Assembly (NCBI GenBank): GCA_016712595.1
Contig: JADJQT010000001.1
Coordinates: forward strand, 2,353,501 to 2,417,500
DNA length: 64,000 nucleotides
Direction of reading: 5' to 3'
Origin: Rhodospirillales bacterium
GTDB taxonomy: Bacteria > Pseudomonadota > Alphaproteobacteria > Rhodospirillales > Defluviicoccaceae
Part shown: in pieces, positions 1 to 10,782 of the stretch
Layout of the letters: every line of letters begins with the position of its first letter
Position numbering within the stretch: the stretch's first letter is position 1
Made by a program: the position numbers and the translations under genes
Notes under the pieces: generated by a model
The model's input: only the letters and a program-made list of their open reading frames with translations
Database searches by the model: none
Told to the model about the DNA's origin: nothing

Positions 1-1
1 C

Positions 2-103
2 CGTGCCCGGGTCATCTTTTTCTCCGTCGACGGTGAGGCCCTGGCGTTTTGGGACTGGTACAAGACCGTGCGTTTCGATCGCTTGTTCCAGATCATCGAA
101 TGA
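2..103 (+). CDS. lepB: Signal peptidase I, C-terminal end (partial)
   Basis: Only the last 33 codons are inside the window; the frame is open from base 2 to the TGA at 101-103. The residues VIFFSVDG followed by the ending VRFDRLFQIIE match the usual C-terminus of alphaproteobacterial signal peptidase I, the membrane serine protease that removes signal peptides from exported proteins. The catalytic Ser and Lys lie upstream of the window and cannot be checked. Its stop overlaps the rnc start in an ATGA arrangement, as in the conserved lepB-rnc-era operon, and this context supports the call as much as the short sequence does. Confidence 0.82.
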   Translation, partial: RARVIFFSVDGEALAFWDWYKTVRFDRLFQIIE

Positions 104-816
104 ACGAGTGCCGCCCTGCTCACGCCCGCCGTCTGCTCGAGCTGCAGGAGCGCCTGGACTATACCTTTGTCCACCGCCGCTTTTTGGAAGAGGCGATGAC
201 GCACTCAAGCTTCCAGGGTGACGGCAGCGGTCGGCGGCATTGCAACGAGCGGATGGAATTCCTTGGGGACAGAGTCCTCGGTCTGGTTGTCGCCGAACTG
301 CTATATCGCAAGTTCCCCGGCGAGGAAGTCGGCGCGCTCGCCCGCCGGCATGCCGCGCTCGTTCGCCGCGACGCACTGGTCGAGGTCGCGGGCGAATTGG
401 CGTTCGCCGATTGTCTGCGTCTGTCGCGCGGCGAGGAGGAGGCCGGCGGGCGGCACAACCCCGGCCTGATCGCCGATGCCTGCGAAGCGTTGATCGCCGC
501 GATCTATCTCGATGGCGGCTTTGGCGCGGCGAAGTCGGTGGTCGAACGTCTGTGGTTGCCACTGGTCGAGCGTGATACCGCGCCGCCCAAGGACGCGAAG
601 ACGCTGCTGCAGGAGTGGGCACAGGCCAAGGGTCGCGCCTTGCCGCACTACCGCGAGGCCTCGCGCAGCGGACCGCCGCACGCTCCGCTGTTTTGTGTCG
701 AGGTCCGCGTCGACGGCGTCGAGCCGGTCAGCGCCACCGGCTCGTCGAAACGGGCGGCGGAACGCGCGGCGGCCGAGGCGCTGCTGTTGAAGGTCAGCCT
801 GCGCAATGACGAGTGA
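100..816 (+). CDS. rnc: Ribonuclease III
   Basis: Double-strand-specific endoribonuclease that processes rRNA precursors and some mRNAs in the cytoplasm. The 238-residue product has the RNase III signature NERMEFLGDRVLGL near residue 50, with the acidic residues that bind Mg2+, and a C-terminal double-stranded RNA-binding domain from about residue 165 (KTLLQEWAQ, then KRAAERAAAEALL). Length is normal for the family. I chose the ATG at 100 because it overlaps the lepB stop; an upstream in-frame start at 49 would lie deep inside lepB. The end overlaps era by 11 bases, so the two genes are probably co-translated. Confidence 0.97.
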   Translation: MNECRPAHARRLLELQERLDYTFVHRRFLEEAMTHSSFQGDGSGRRHCNERMEFLGDRVLGLVVAELLYRKFPGEEVGALARRHAALVRRDALVEVAGELAFADCLRLSRGEEEAGGRHNPGLIADACEALIAAIYLDGGFGAAKSVVERLWLPLVERDTAPPKDAKTLLQEWAQAKGRALPHYREASRSGPPHAPLFCVEVRVDGVEPVSATGSSKRAAERAAAEALLLKVSLRNDE

Positions 817-1780
817 AGACAAGGCAGCGAGCGAAGACCTGGACAGGGCCTGCGCCAGCGGTGTGCGTCGCTGCGGTTTCATCGCCATTCTCGGCGCGCC
901 CAACGTCGGCAAGTCGACACTGGTCAACCGGCTCGTCGGGACCAAGGTTACCATCGTCTCGCCGAAGGTGCAGACGACGCGCTCGCGCGTGCTCGGCATC
1001 GCGCTCGTCGGGGCGAGCCAGGTTCTGCTCGTCGATACGCCCGGCCTGTTCCAGCCACGCCAGGGCGGTTCCCGGCGCCTTGATCAGGCGATGGTCGAGG
1101 CCGCGTGGGAGGGCGCCCGCGGCGCCGATGGCATCGCGCTGGTCGTCGACGCGACCCGGAAAACCCAGGAGGGAACCGACTTTGTCGTCGCTTGGCTCCG
1201 CCAACACAGCCGCCGTGCGGTTCTGCTGCTGAACAAGATCGATGCGGTCGACAAGGCACGCCTGTTGGCGCTGACCCGGGACCTCGACGCCACCGGCGTT
1301 TTTACCCGTGTATTCATGGTTTCGGCGCTGACCGGCGATGGCGTGGGCGACGTTGCCGATTGGCTTGCCTCGGCAGTTCCCGAAGGTCCATGGCTCTATC
1401 CGGAAGATCAGGCGTCGGATATGCCGACGCGAATGCTGGCGGCGGAAATCACTCGAGAGAAGCTGTTCTGGCAGCTCCAGCAGGAACTTCCGTACTCGAT
1501 CGCCGTCGAGACGGAGACATGGACGGAAAACGCCGATGGCAGCATCCGGCTGGAGCAGGTGATTTACGTCGAACGTGAAGCCCAGCGCGGTATTGTCATC
1601 GGCAAGGGCGGGCAGCGGATCAAGCAGGTGGGACAACTCGCCCGTCGCGAGATCGAGGAGATTCTCGACTGCCGCGTGCACTTGTTCCTGTTCGTCAAGA
1701 TTCGCCAGAAATGGCGCGATGATCCGGGATTTTTTCGCCTGCACGGCCTCGCGTTTCCGCCACGAAAGCCGTCCGGCTGA
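806..1780 (+). CDS. era: GTPase Era
   Basis: Essential Ras-like GTPase that binds the 3' end of 16S rRNA and acts in 30S subunit assembly. The 324-residue protein has all G motifs: G1 GAPNVGKST, G3 DTPG, and G4 NKID. It ends in a KH RNA-binding domain (about residues 220-310) with the conserved VIGKGGQRIKQVG loop. About 20 residues precede the G domain, slightly more than in many homologues. It starts inside rnc (11-base overlap), which fits translational coupling in lepB-rnc-era. In many relatives recO follows directly; here a small opposite-strand gene lies between. Confidence 0.97.
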   Translation: MTSEDKAASEDLDRACASGVRRCGFIAILGAPNVGKSTLVNRLVGTKVTIVSPKVQTTRSRVLGIALVGASQVLLVDTPGLFQPRQGGSRRLDQAMVEAAWEGARGADGIALVVDATRKTQEGTDFVVAWLRQHSRRAVLLLNKIDAVDKARLLALTRDLDATGVFTRVFMVSALTGDGVGDVADWLASAVPEGPWLYPEDQASDMPTRMLAAEITREKLFWQLQQELPYSIAVETETWTENADGSIRLEQVIYVEREAQRGIVIGKGGQRIKQVGQLARREIEEILDCRVHLFLFVKIRQKWRDDPGFFRLHGLAFPPRKPSG

Positions 1781-1872
1781 TCGACGCCGGCCGCACAACG
1801 GCCCCGGGATGTGGCCCAGGGAACGGCCCCAGAAACGGCGAGGACGATCAGCGCCCCGCCGTTCAACCGGGG

Positions 1873-2100
1873 TCAGAAGGCGACGGCTACCCCGTTCAGC
1901 CGTTCGACGGCATCGCTGAGCGCGGCGTCTTCGCTGTCAAAAAACCGTTCGACGTCGGTCAGCGGTACTCCGTTCTCATCGATTTGTCTCCACACCCAAT
2001 GCTCTCCGCTACTCAAGATCTGCACACGCGCGTACAGACGATGAAAATATCCTCGGCGAGACGGATGCGGTTCGGTGATCATGATGTCGTGAACACTCAC
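1873..2100 (-). CDS. Small conserved-looking protein of unknown function
   Basis: A 75-residue protein starting with GTG at 2100, preceded by a good ribosome-binding site (AGGAAGG, read on the minus strand, about 6 bases upstream). The product is acidic in its C-terminal half (DVERFFDSEDAALSDAVERL) and has a central aromatic stretch YFHRLYARVQ and HWVWRQID. No signal peptide, membrane segment or Cys motif is visible. I do not recognise the family. Its length, composition and layout (short strand-like part, then a DSEDAALSDA-type helix) resemble the 78-residue protein at 53714, but I cannot show that they are related. It lies convergent with era. Confidence 0.6.
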   Translation of the reverse strand: MSVHDIMITEPHPSRRGYFHRLYARVQILSSGEHWVWRQIDENGVPLTDVERFFDSEDAALSDAVERLNGVAVAF

Positions 2101-2374
2101 GGAACCTTCCTCTTACCTGTGGTGACCTGTGATGCGATTGTTTTGGCGGCGGCCATTTTGTCAGGGGCGGTCCAAAACGGCTCGCACTGTAGCGCTTATG
2201 CACAAGGCGGGCCAGCACTTGGCGAAGACGCTGGCAGCCTCGAGAGTTGCGGAGTCTTCAAGGGGTTATGACCAAAGGGAGAATGTCTGTGCAGACTTTT
2301 GGAGTGCATAGAATTTAGGCACAATAGCGAACGTGACGAGCGGGCACGGGCAGGCAGGAGCGATTGATACGGCA

Positions 2375-3145
2375 ATGGAATGGAGCGGGGAGGCCATCGT
2401 TTTGAGCGCACGTCCGCATGGTGATACGGCGGCCATTGCCTCGCTGCTGACGCGCGCTCACGGTCGCCATGCCGGCTTGGTGCGCGGCGGCGTCTCGCGC
2501 CGCGCTCGCGGCACCTTGCAGGCAGGAAACCGCGTCGTCGCCCGCTGGCGCGGCCGCCTTGTCGACCAGCTCGGCGCGCTCGACTGCGAGCTCGGCCACA
2601 GCCTTGCCCCGGCGGTTCTCACCGATCGCCTGCGCCTCGCCGCGGTGGTCTCCGCCTGTGCGATCACCGAAGAGGCGTTGCCGGAGCGCGAGCCGTTCCC
2701 CGAGCTGTTTGCCGCGCTCGATGCGCTGCTGGAAGGGGTCGAGACCGACGGTGACTGGGCCTGTGCCTATGTTCGATGGGAGGCGTTTCTGCTGGGTAAA
2801 CTGGGTTACGGTCTCGATCTGTCGCGCTGCGCCCTGACGGGTGCGACGGACGGGCTCGCGTTCGTCTCGCCGCGCACCGGCCGCGCGGTGACGGCGACGG
2901 CGGGCGCCGCTTGGAGGGAACGCCTGCTGCCTCTGCCGGCGTTCCTCGTTGAGCCGGCATCGGCAGCCTCGATCGCTGACGTAGCATCGGGCCTCGCGCT
3001 GACCGGCTCGTTTCTGCGGCGCTTCGTCTTCGGCGATCGCGTCCAGGGTCTGCCGGCGGCGCGCGGCCGCCTGGTGCAGGAACTGGCGCGCCGATCGGAC
3101 GGCCCGGTCGTCACGCCGACGATGCCCACGGACGCGAGGAGCTAG
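2375..3145 (+). CDS. recO: DNA repair protein RecO
   Basis: Recombination mediator of the RecFOR pathway, which loads RecA on SSB-coated gaps. The 256-residue product begins with an OB-fold (EAIVLSARPHGDTAAIASLLT, HAGLVRGG) and continues as the helical RecO C-terminal domain. A GTG 14 codons upstream (2333) is also in frame, but the ATG at 2375 begins the conserved sequence and has an AGGAG at 2356-2360, somewhat far upstream. The Zn-binding Cys cluster of some RecO proteins is absent; only scattered Cys are present. parC follows after 4 bases, so they are very likely co-transcribed. Confidence 0.93.
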   Translation: MEWSGEAIVLSARPHGDTAAIASLLTRAHGRHAGLVRGGVSRRARGTLQAGNRVVARWRGRLVDQLGALDCELGHSLAPAVLTDRLRLAAVVSACAITEEALPEREPFPELFAALDALLEGVETDGDWACAYVRWEAFLLGKLGYGLDLSRCALTGATDGLAFVSPRTGRAVTATAGAAWRERLLPLPAFLVEPASAASIADVASGLALTGSFLRRFVFGDRVQGLPAARGRLVQELARRSDGPVVTPTMPTDARS

Positions 3146-3149
3146 CCCA

Positions 3150-5377
<2,228 letters not shown>

Positions 5378-5381
<4 letters not shown>

Positions 5382-6361
5382 GTCAGTTCGCCCTCGCGGC
5401 GCCTCACCCGGGCGAGGGCGCGGAAGTCGCGGGCGGTCAGGCCGAAGGACGCCTTGAAGCAGCGGCTGAAGTGTGACGAGTCGCAAAAGCCCCAGCGGAA
5501 GGCGATCTCGGTGACCGGTTCGCTATCGCAGCCAGGGTCGGCGAGTTCGGCCCGGCACCGTTCAAGCCGTTGTGCACGCACGTAGGGACCGAACGCCGTT
5601 CCCGCGCCACGAAACACCCGATGCAAGTGGCGTGTCGAGATCCCCAAAGCGCCCGCGACCTGCGCCGGGCTGAGCGCAGGGTCGCTCAGACGATACGCGA
5701 TCTGCTGCTGCACGCCATGCCAGCGACGCTGCGCCGACTGTGTCCGTCTCGGGCGGCGCGAGCGACGGCGCTGTTCCGCATCGAGCGCCGCCACGGCCAA
5801 TCCGGCGAGTGTCTCGCGAACAATTTCCACCTGACAGCCGGGAAGGGCGTCGGCGGCATCGGCGACGGCGACGAACAGTCCCCGCAGGATACGACCCATC
5901 GCTGAGCGACCGTCAATCAACCTTGCTGCGGGTCTGCCATCGGTGACGAGATCGGCTGTGACGTACGAGCGGAGCGCAAGGCGCGGCATCAGCACACCCA
6001 TCTGCCGTGAGCGTCCCGCCGGGGATTGAGTAATCGCTGCACTGGAGTCGACCAGCAGGAGATCGCCCGGCCGGCACGCGATTTCGCTATCGCCGCAGGC
6101 GATGGTTTTCGTCCCCTCGACCTGCAGGATCAATACGCAGCACGGCCCGGCGTGGCGAGGATCGGGCAAAACCGAACCCGACCCATCGGCGACCATGCGT
6201 CGCATCGGTCGCTTGGCGCCGGAAGCGGCCTGGCGTTCGCGTGGCGCGTGGGCCTCGGGCAGGCTTTCGCGCGGCAAAAGGAGCGCCGTGGGCGAATGGG
6301 CAACGACACCCGAGAGCATCGCGACCTCGCTGCTGGCGATCAGTTGTACCGGCGTGGGCAT
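5378..6361 (-). CDS. AraC-family transcriptional regulator
   Basis: A 327-residue regulator with an N-terminal cupin-like ligand domain (FeaR-like, with CVLILQVEGTK and CRPGDLLLVDSS) and a C-terminal pair of helix-turn-helix motifs (LSPAQVAGALGISTRHLHRVFR, then VTEIAFRWGFCDSSHFSRCFK and the closing FGLTARDFR). This is the standard AraC/XylS layout. I prefer the ATG at 6361; an in-frame start nine codons upstream is possible. It is divergent from the outer-membrane protein gene at 6666, and the 304-bp gap holds a direct repeat that could be its operator. By inference it controls that gene and perhaps the TRAP genes beyond it; the inducer is unknown. Confidence 0.88.
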
Positions 6362-6468
6362 CCGTGTCCTCCGCCAACCCCGACGCATCCGGTAGATGCC
6401 ATCGCGCCCGGCAACGGCTTCCGTTCAAGCTAATTCTGTACACGCCTTAATGCGCCGGAAAAAGTCAT

Positions 6469-6503
6469 ACGAAAGTATAAGTCCTTCGCGTTCGACGAAA
6501 GTA
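6469..6503. promoter_or_regulatory. Direct repeat, possible AraC-type operator
   Basis: The 9-mer ACGAAAGTA occurs at 6469-6477 and again at 6495-6503, 26 bases apart start to start, in the divergent gap between the AraC-type gene and the outer-membrane protein gene. The first copy also sits in a short dyad, ATAC-GAAA-GTAT. AraC-family proteins often bind direct repeats spaced by about two helical turns, so this is a plausible binding site. It is inference only. Of the rest of the gap (6362-6665) I note only an AT-rich stretch at 6590-6650 before the GGGGAGGAA ribosome-binding site of the + gene. Confidence 0.35.
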
Positions 6504-6665
6504 CGAAGCTCCATGTCCGTGTCATCCAACCCGATGACGCGCTCAGACAAGAGTACGCCGTCTGAGCACGTTATTATTCACTTTTATCAATTGAACGACA
6601 AAAGGAAGCGATTTCTAAATAACGATAATACATCGCAAAACACAATATATGGGGAGGAACAACAG

Positions 6666-7565
6666 ATGCTGAATTGTCTCTTCGGCAGGAAGTTCGCTGC
6701 AGGAGCGATTTGTGCGGCGCTGCTGGCGATGGCAACTCCGGACGCCATGGCGGTCGACGTCGATCCTGGCGAGTACGAAGCGGCACCGCCCGGCACCAGC
6801 TTACTGATCGGCTATGGTCTATTTGACTGGTACGATCAGTTCCACGACCGCTCCGGCGACAAAGTCTCGGACAGCCGCCTGAACACACAGACGGGGATTC
6901 TTCGTCCGGTACACTTTGTCGATATCTTCGGCATTACCGCCGACCCGCAGTTCTTTTTGATCTACGGTTGGCAGGATAATGCCAAGTTGGGGGGAGCCAC
7001 TCTGGACGATGCCAGCGGCTTCTACGACATGATCCTCGCTAGCACATTTTGGATCATCAATAATCAGGAGAAGAAGCGCTGGTTCGGCATCACCCCATTC
7101 CTCTGGCTTCCAGTAGGCAATTACAGCAAGAATAATGCGCTGAACACGGGCGAGAACCGCTGGAAGGGCGCCATCCAGCTCGGCTACAATGAGCATTTCG
7201 ACGAGAATTGGGCGGCCGACTTCTACTTCGATACCACCATCTATGGTGACAACGACTCGTACGGGCCCGGTCATGACAAATTGAAGCAGGATCCCTCATA
7301 CCAATTCCAGACATGGCTCCGCTACTACATCACGCCCGAGTGGAATGTGGCTCCTGGCTATTCGGCCACCTGGGGCGGATACACGAGGATCTCTGGCACA
7401 ACCGACCCCAAGGCGCAAACGCAAGCGCAGCAGCTCCGCTTGGCCACCCAATATTGGTTCACGCCCGATTTGCAATTCGAGACCCAGATGCGCACCGACG
7501 TATGGAGCGAAGGCGGATTCCAGGACACTTTCGGTCTGCACTTCCGCATCTTGAAGGTGTTCTAG
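6666..7565 (+). CDS. Outer-membrane beta-barrel protein (phenol-degradation MetA-like)
   Basis: A 299-residue exported protein. It starts at ATG 6666 behind a strong GGGGAGGAA site and has a signal peptide of about 28 residues (basic start, AAGAICAALLAMA, cleavage after DAMA). The mature part is rich in Tyr, Trp and Gly, alternates strand and turn, and ends in a C-terminal Phe (LHFRILKVF), as outer-membrane barrels do. The overall pattern fits the family of proteins found near meta-cleavage pathways (Phenol_MetA_deg). By family and context it may form a pore for an organic acid or aromatic substrate. It is followed by a strong hairpin at 7604-7629. Confidence 0.75.
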   Translation: MLNCLFGRKFAAGAICAALLAMATPDAMAVDVDPGEYEAAPPGTSLLIGYGLFDWYDQFHDRSGDKVSDSRLNTQTGILRPVHFVDIFGITADPQFFLIYGWQDNAKLGGATLDDASGFYDMILASTFWIINNQEKKRWFGITPFLWLPVGNYSKNNALNTGENRWKGAIQLGYNEHFDENWAADFYFDTTIYGDNDSYGPGHDKLKQDPSYQFQTWLRYYITPEWNVAPGYSATWGGYTRISGTTDPKAQTQAQQLRLATQYWFTPDLQFETQMRTDVWSEGGFQDTFGLHFRILKVF

Positions 7566-7603
7566 CCGCTCCTATCGACATCATGCCCTCCGCCGCGTAC
7601 CCT

Positions 7604-7629
7604 CCTCTGTGGCAACGAAGCCACAGAGG
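7604..7629 (+). terminator. Perfect 10-bp stem-loop after the outer-membrane protein gene
   Basis: CCTCTGTGGC at 7604-7613 pairs perfectly with GCCACAGAGG at 7620-7629 around the loop AACGAA. It lies 39 bases after the stop codon at 7565. There is no T-run behind it, so it is either a weak intrinsic terminator or a 3'-end stabilising hairpin. Confidence 0.55.
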
Positions 7630-7718
7630 CAGTGGCCGCGAGTCTGCGGATGTGAACGGCCTTTTCGCGTGACCAGTCAGTGTTTAGTGAGAACAATCTC
7701 TGGCGAGAAGGTCCTCAA

Positions 7719-8495
7719 ATGCGGAAGGGTTGGATACATGCGGTGGCCGTGCTGGCCGGTACCTTCGCGGCGATGTCTGCGCCAGGAGGGACTAGCCCGG
7801 CGCGGGCCGCTGAAGTGCCTTTGGAGTTCCCCGAGGGCGGCCCGATCACGCCGACGGATACGGCGCTCTCCGACTGGGCGATCGACCAGCGCATCGCGTA
7901 CATCGAGCAGCGCCTTGATGACAACCGCCTCCACGGGCAGGTGTGGTACTGGAGTTGGATGACGATCAACGGCGGCAGCGCCGCCATCCTTGGCATCCAG
8001 GCCGGCCTCAGTAACCATAAGGACGATCGCATCAACAACGGCGTGCAGGCCGGTCTCGGTGCCATCGGCGTCGCCGACCTGTTGCTGCGTCCGCTTGAGG
8101 CGCGACATGGCGCCGATCCGATCAGCGATCTGCCGGATTCGTCCCGACAGGAAAAAATCGTTAAGCTGCGTGCCGCTGAAACCCAGCTCCATCGCAACGC
8201 CGATCGCGCCGACGAACGCTACGCGGTCGTTCAGCACGCCGGCAACGTCGGCGTCAATGCCGCGGCAGGGCTCATCATCGGCTTGGCCGGCAAACGCTCC
8301 GACGGGATCATTGCTTTCGTCACCGGCGTGATCGGCGGCGAAATTCAGATCTGGTCGCAGCCTTGGGAGCCGGCGGACGACTGGCAATCCTACAAGCAAC
8401 AGTACGCAGGGCAGGTCGACCGCTCACGACTCACGGCGTTCCTCGTTCCGATCGCCGACGGCGGCGCCGAAGCCGGCTTGCGCTGGACGTGGTGA
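7719..8495 (+). CDS. Exported protein of unknown function with two or three hydrophobic segments
   Basis: A 258-residue protein starting at ATG 7719 with GAGAAGG upstream. An N-terminal signal peptide is visible (MRKGWIHAVAVLAGTFAAM, cleavage near ARAAE). The mature part has a motif around IDQRIAYIEQRLDDNRLHGQVWYWSW, then glycine-rich hydrophobic stretches (GGSAAILGIQAGL, NVGVNAAAGLIIGLAG, IAFVTGVIGGEI) that could be membrane-associated. I do not recognise a named domain. It sits between the outer-membrane protein gene and the TRAP permease genes on the same strand, so it may belong to the same uptake locus. A start 13 codons upstream is possible but less likely. Confidence 0.7.
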   Translation: MRKGWIHAVAVLAGTFAAMSAPGGTSPARAAEVPLEFPEGGPITPTDTALSDWAIDQRIAYIEQRLDDNRLHGQVWYWSWMTINGGSAAILGIQAGLSNHKDDRINNGVQAGLGAIGVADLLLRPLEARHGADPISDLPDSSRQEKIVKLRAAETQLHRNADRADERYAVVQHAGNVGVNAAAGLIIGLAGKRSDGIIAFVTGVIGGEIQIWSQPWEPADDWQSYKQQYAGQVDRSRLTAFLVPIADGGAEAGLRWTW

Positions 8496-8526
8496 AGACG
8501 CGGCATGGTGGCGTCGCGACCCGGCG

Positions 8527-9081
8527 ATGCTGAGGGCGCTTGACGTCTTTGCCCGGTGCGTCGATGCGCTGAACGAGCGGATCGGTCGCGCCGTTGCCTG
8601 GTTGACGCTGGCGATGGTCCTAATCGCTTTTCTCGTCGTCGTCCTTCGCTATGTCTTCAGCGTCGGCTTTGTCTGGCTGCAGGAATCCTACGTCTGGATG
8701 CATGGCGCGGTGTTTATGCTGGGCGCCGGCTATACGCTGCTGCACGATGGCCACGTGCGCGTCGATATCTTCTATCGGGAGGCGTCGCCACGGTTCAAGG
8801 CGTGGGTCGACCTGTCGGGCGTCTGTGTCCTGCTGGCACCGATGCTGATTACCGTCTGGGTGGGCGCAATGCCTTATGTCCGCTCTTCATGGATGGCGCT
8901 TGAGGCGTCACGCGAGGCGGGCGGTCTGCCGGGACTTTTCCTGCTCAAGACGATCATTCTCGTTTTTTGCGCGCTGCTCGGCTTGCAGGGGCTCTCGCTC
9001 GCCGCCCGCTCCCTGCTGACGCTGCTCTCGGGGGAAGCGGACAATGCCGGCACGGCGAAAGCCAAGGATACTCTACGCTGA
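8527..9081 (+). CDS. dctQ: TRAP transporter small permease (DctQ family)
   Basis: Small membrane subunit of a tripartite ATP-independent periplasmic transporter, which takes up organic acids with a sodium gradient. The 184-residue protein shows the four hydrophobic helices of DctQ (about residues 21-42, 56-77, 96-117, 139-163) and family features such as the ESYVWMHGAVFMLGAGYTL region and HDGHVRVD. Its stop TGA shares one base with the start ATG of the large permease at 9081, so the two are translationally coupled. Confidence 0.9.
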   Translation: MLRALDVFARCVDALNERIGRAVAWLTLAMVLIAFLVVVLRYVFSVGFVWLQESYVWMHGAVFMLGAGYTLLHDGHVRVDIFYREASPRFKAWVDLSGVCVLLAPMLITVWVGAMPYVRSSWMALEASREAGGLPGLFLLKTIILVFCALLGLQGLSLAARSLLTLLSGEADNAGTAKAKDTLR

Positions 9082-10739
9082 TGGGCGTCGAGGGGCTGAG
9101 CCTGTTGATGTTCGTCGTCGCCTGCGGCGTGTTGATCCTGGGTTTTCCTGTGGCGTTCAGCCTCGCCGGCACCGGCCTTGCCTTCGCCCTTCTTGGCAAT
9201 CTCGCGCACGACTTCGATCTGCGCCTCCTGGGTGGCCTTGCCTCGCGGTACTTCGGCATCATGGTCAACGAGGTCCTGGTCGCGGTGCCGATGTTCGTCT
9301 TTATGGGCGTAATGCTGGAGCGGGCGAAGATCGCCGAGCAACTCCTTGAGACAATGGGGCTATTGTTCGGGCGCATGCGCGGCGGGCTTGCCCTTTCGGT
9401 GATTTTCGTCGGCATGGTTCTGGCGGCGTCGACCGGTATCGTCGGTGCTACCGTCGTGACCATGGGCCTGCTCAGCCTGCCATCGATGATCAAGGCGAAG
9501 TACGACCCGCGGCTTGCCTGCGGTGTCATCTGCGCCTCCGGCACCCTCGGCCAGATCATCCCGCCGTCCGTGGTTCTCGTTCTGCTGGGTGACATGCTGC
9601 AGGGCGCCTACGCCGAGGCGCAGCGAGCGACCGGCAACTGGGCGCCGGCACCGCTGTCGGTGATCGATCTGTTCGCCGGCGCGATCCTGCCGGGAATGCT
9701 GCTGGTCGGCCTCTACATGACGTGGGTTCTCATCAAGGCGATCGTTGATCCGGCCGCAAGTCCGGCTCTGGTCAGCAAGTCCGCAACCGTTGAGGGGCTG
9801 GGGCGGCGTGTCGTTGACGCGCTGCTACCGCCGGCGGCGCTGATGTTCGCGGTGCTGGGCTCGATCCTGGCCGGTATCGCCACGCCGACGGAAGCGGCGG
9901 CGGTGGGTTGCATCGGCGCGCTGCTCCTGTCGTCCCGCGTCGTTGGGCGGTCGAAGGGGGACGAGGCGGTCCGGACGGTGCATCGGTTTTTCTGGTCGCG
10001 GCCGTGGGCGCTGCTGCTGTTCATCGGCCGCCGTCTCGACAACGGCTCGCAGCGATCGATCACCGCCGCCGGATTCGCCCTGTGCGCCCAGATCGTGCTG
10101 CATATGCTATTCGATTTGCGCATGGGGCGCGAGGTGCTGCCGTGGCCGGACGTCGCCGCGTTCGTACTCGCCGTGGCCCTGTCGGCCGTGGTGCTGCGGG
10201 GATTGCTCGTCGCCCTCGCGCGGGTGTACGAGGCCGGCATCCTCGCCGAGGTGATGCGCTCGACCACGTCGATCAGCAGCATGGTGTTCGTCATCCTGCT
10301 CGGTGCCTCGGTTTTCTCCTTGGTGTTTCGCGGTCTCGGCGGTGACCGGGTGGTCGCCGAGGTGCTGAACGGCCTGCCGGGCGGCGCCGCCGGGGCGATG
10401 GTCGCGGTCATGGCAGTGATGTTCGTTCTCGGCTTCTTTCTCGACTTCATCGAGATCATCTTCGTCGTCGTACCGATCGTCGGCCCGATCTTACTCCAGC
10501 AGGGGATTGATCCCCTGTGGTTCGGGATAATGATCGCCATCAACCTGCAAACGAGCTTTCTCACCCCGCCGTTCGGCTTCGCCCTTTTCTATCTGCGTGG
10601 CGTGGCGCCACCATCAATTACAACTTTGCATATCTATAGAGGGGTCGTTCCATTCGTGTGCATCCAGCTCGCCGGTCTTGCGATTGTGGCGCTGTTTCCG
10701 CAACTGGTCACCTGGCTGCCGCGGGTGCTGTTTCGCTGA
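9081..10739 (+). CDS. dctM: TRAP transporter large permease (DctM family), long form
   Basis: Twelve-or-more-helix transport subunit of the TRAP system. The 552-residue product begins LLMFVVACGVLILGFPVAFSL and contains GIMVNEVLVAVPMFVFMG, GATVVTMGLLSLPSM and CASGTLGQIIPPSVVLVLLGD, all typical of DctM. It is about 120 residues longer than the common form (about 430). The extra part lies roughly at residues 280-400 and includes further hydrophobic stretches. Long DctM proteins of this kind are known in TRAP systems for 2-oxo acids and similar substrates. The ATG at 9081 overlaps dctQ by one base. The end faces the convergent binding-protein gene. Confidence 0.93.
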   Translation: MGVEGLSLLMFVVACGVLILGFPVAFSLAGTGLAFALLGNLAHDFDLRLLGGLASRYFGIMVNEVLVAVPMFVFMGVMLERAKIAEQLLETMGLLFGRMRGGLALSVIFVGMVLAASTGIVGATVVTMGLLSLPSMIKAKYDPRLACGVICASGTLGQIIPPSVVLVLLGDMLQGAYAEAQRATGNWAPAPLSVIDLFAGAILPGMLLVGLYMTWVLIKAIVDPAASPALVSKSATVEGLGRRVVDALLPPAALMFAVLGSILAGIATPTEAAAVGCIGALLLSSRVVGRSKGDEAVRTVHRFFWSRPWALLLFIGRRLDNGSQRSITAAGFALCAQIVLHMLFDLRMGREVLPWPDVAAFVLAVALSAVVLRGLLVALARVYEAGILAEVMRSTTSISSMVFVILLGASVFSLVFRGLGGDRVVAEVLNGLPGGAAGAMVAVMAVMFVLGFFLDFIEIIFVVVPIVGPILLQQGIDPLWFGIMIAINLQTSFLTPPFGFALFYLRGVAPPSITTLHIYRGVVPFVCIQLAGLAIVALFPQLVTWLPRVLFR

Positions 10740-10782
10740 CGGCCGCTGATCGCCCGCAGGCCGGTGAGGCCGGTTGCCGGCG

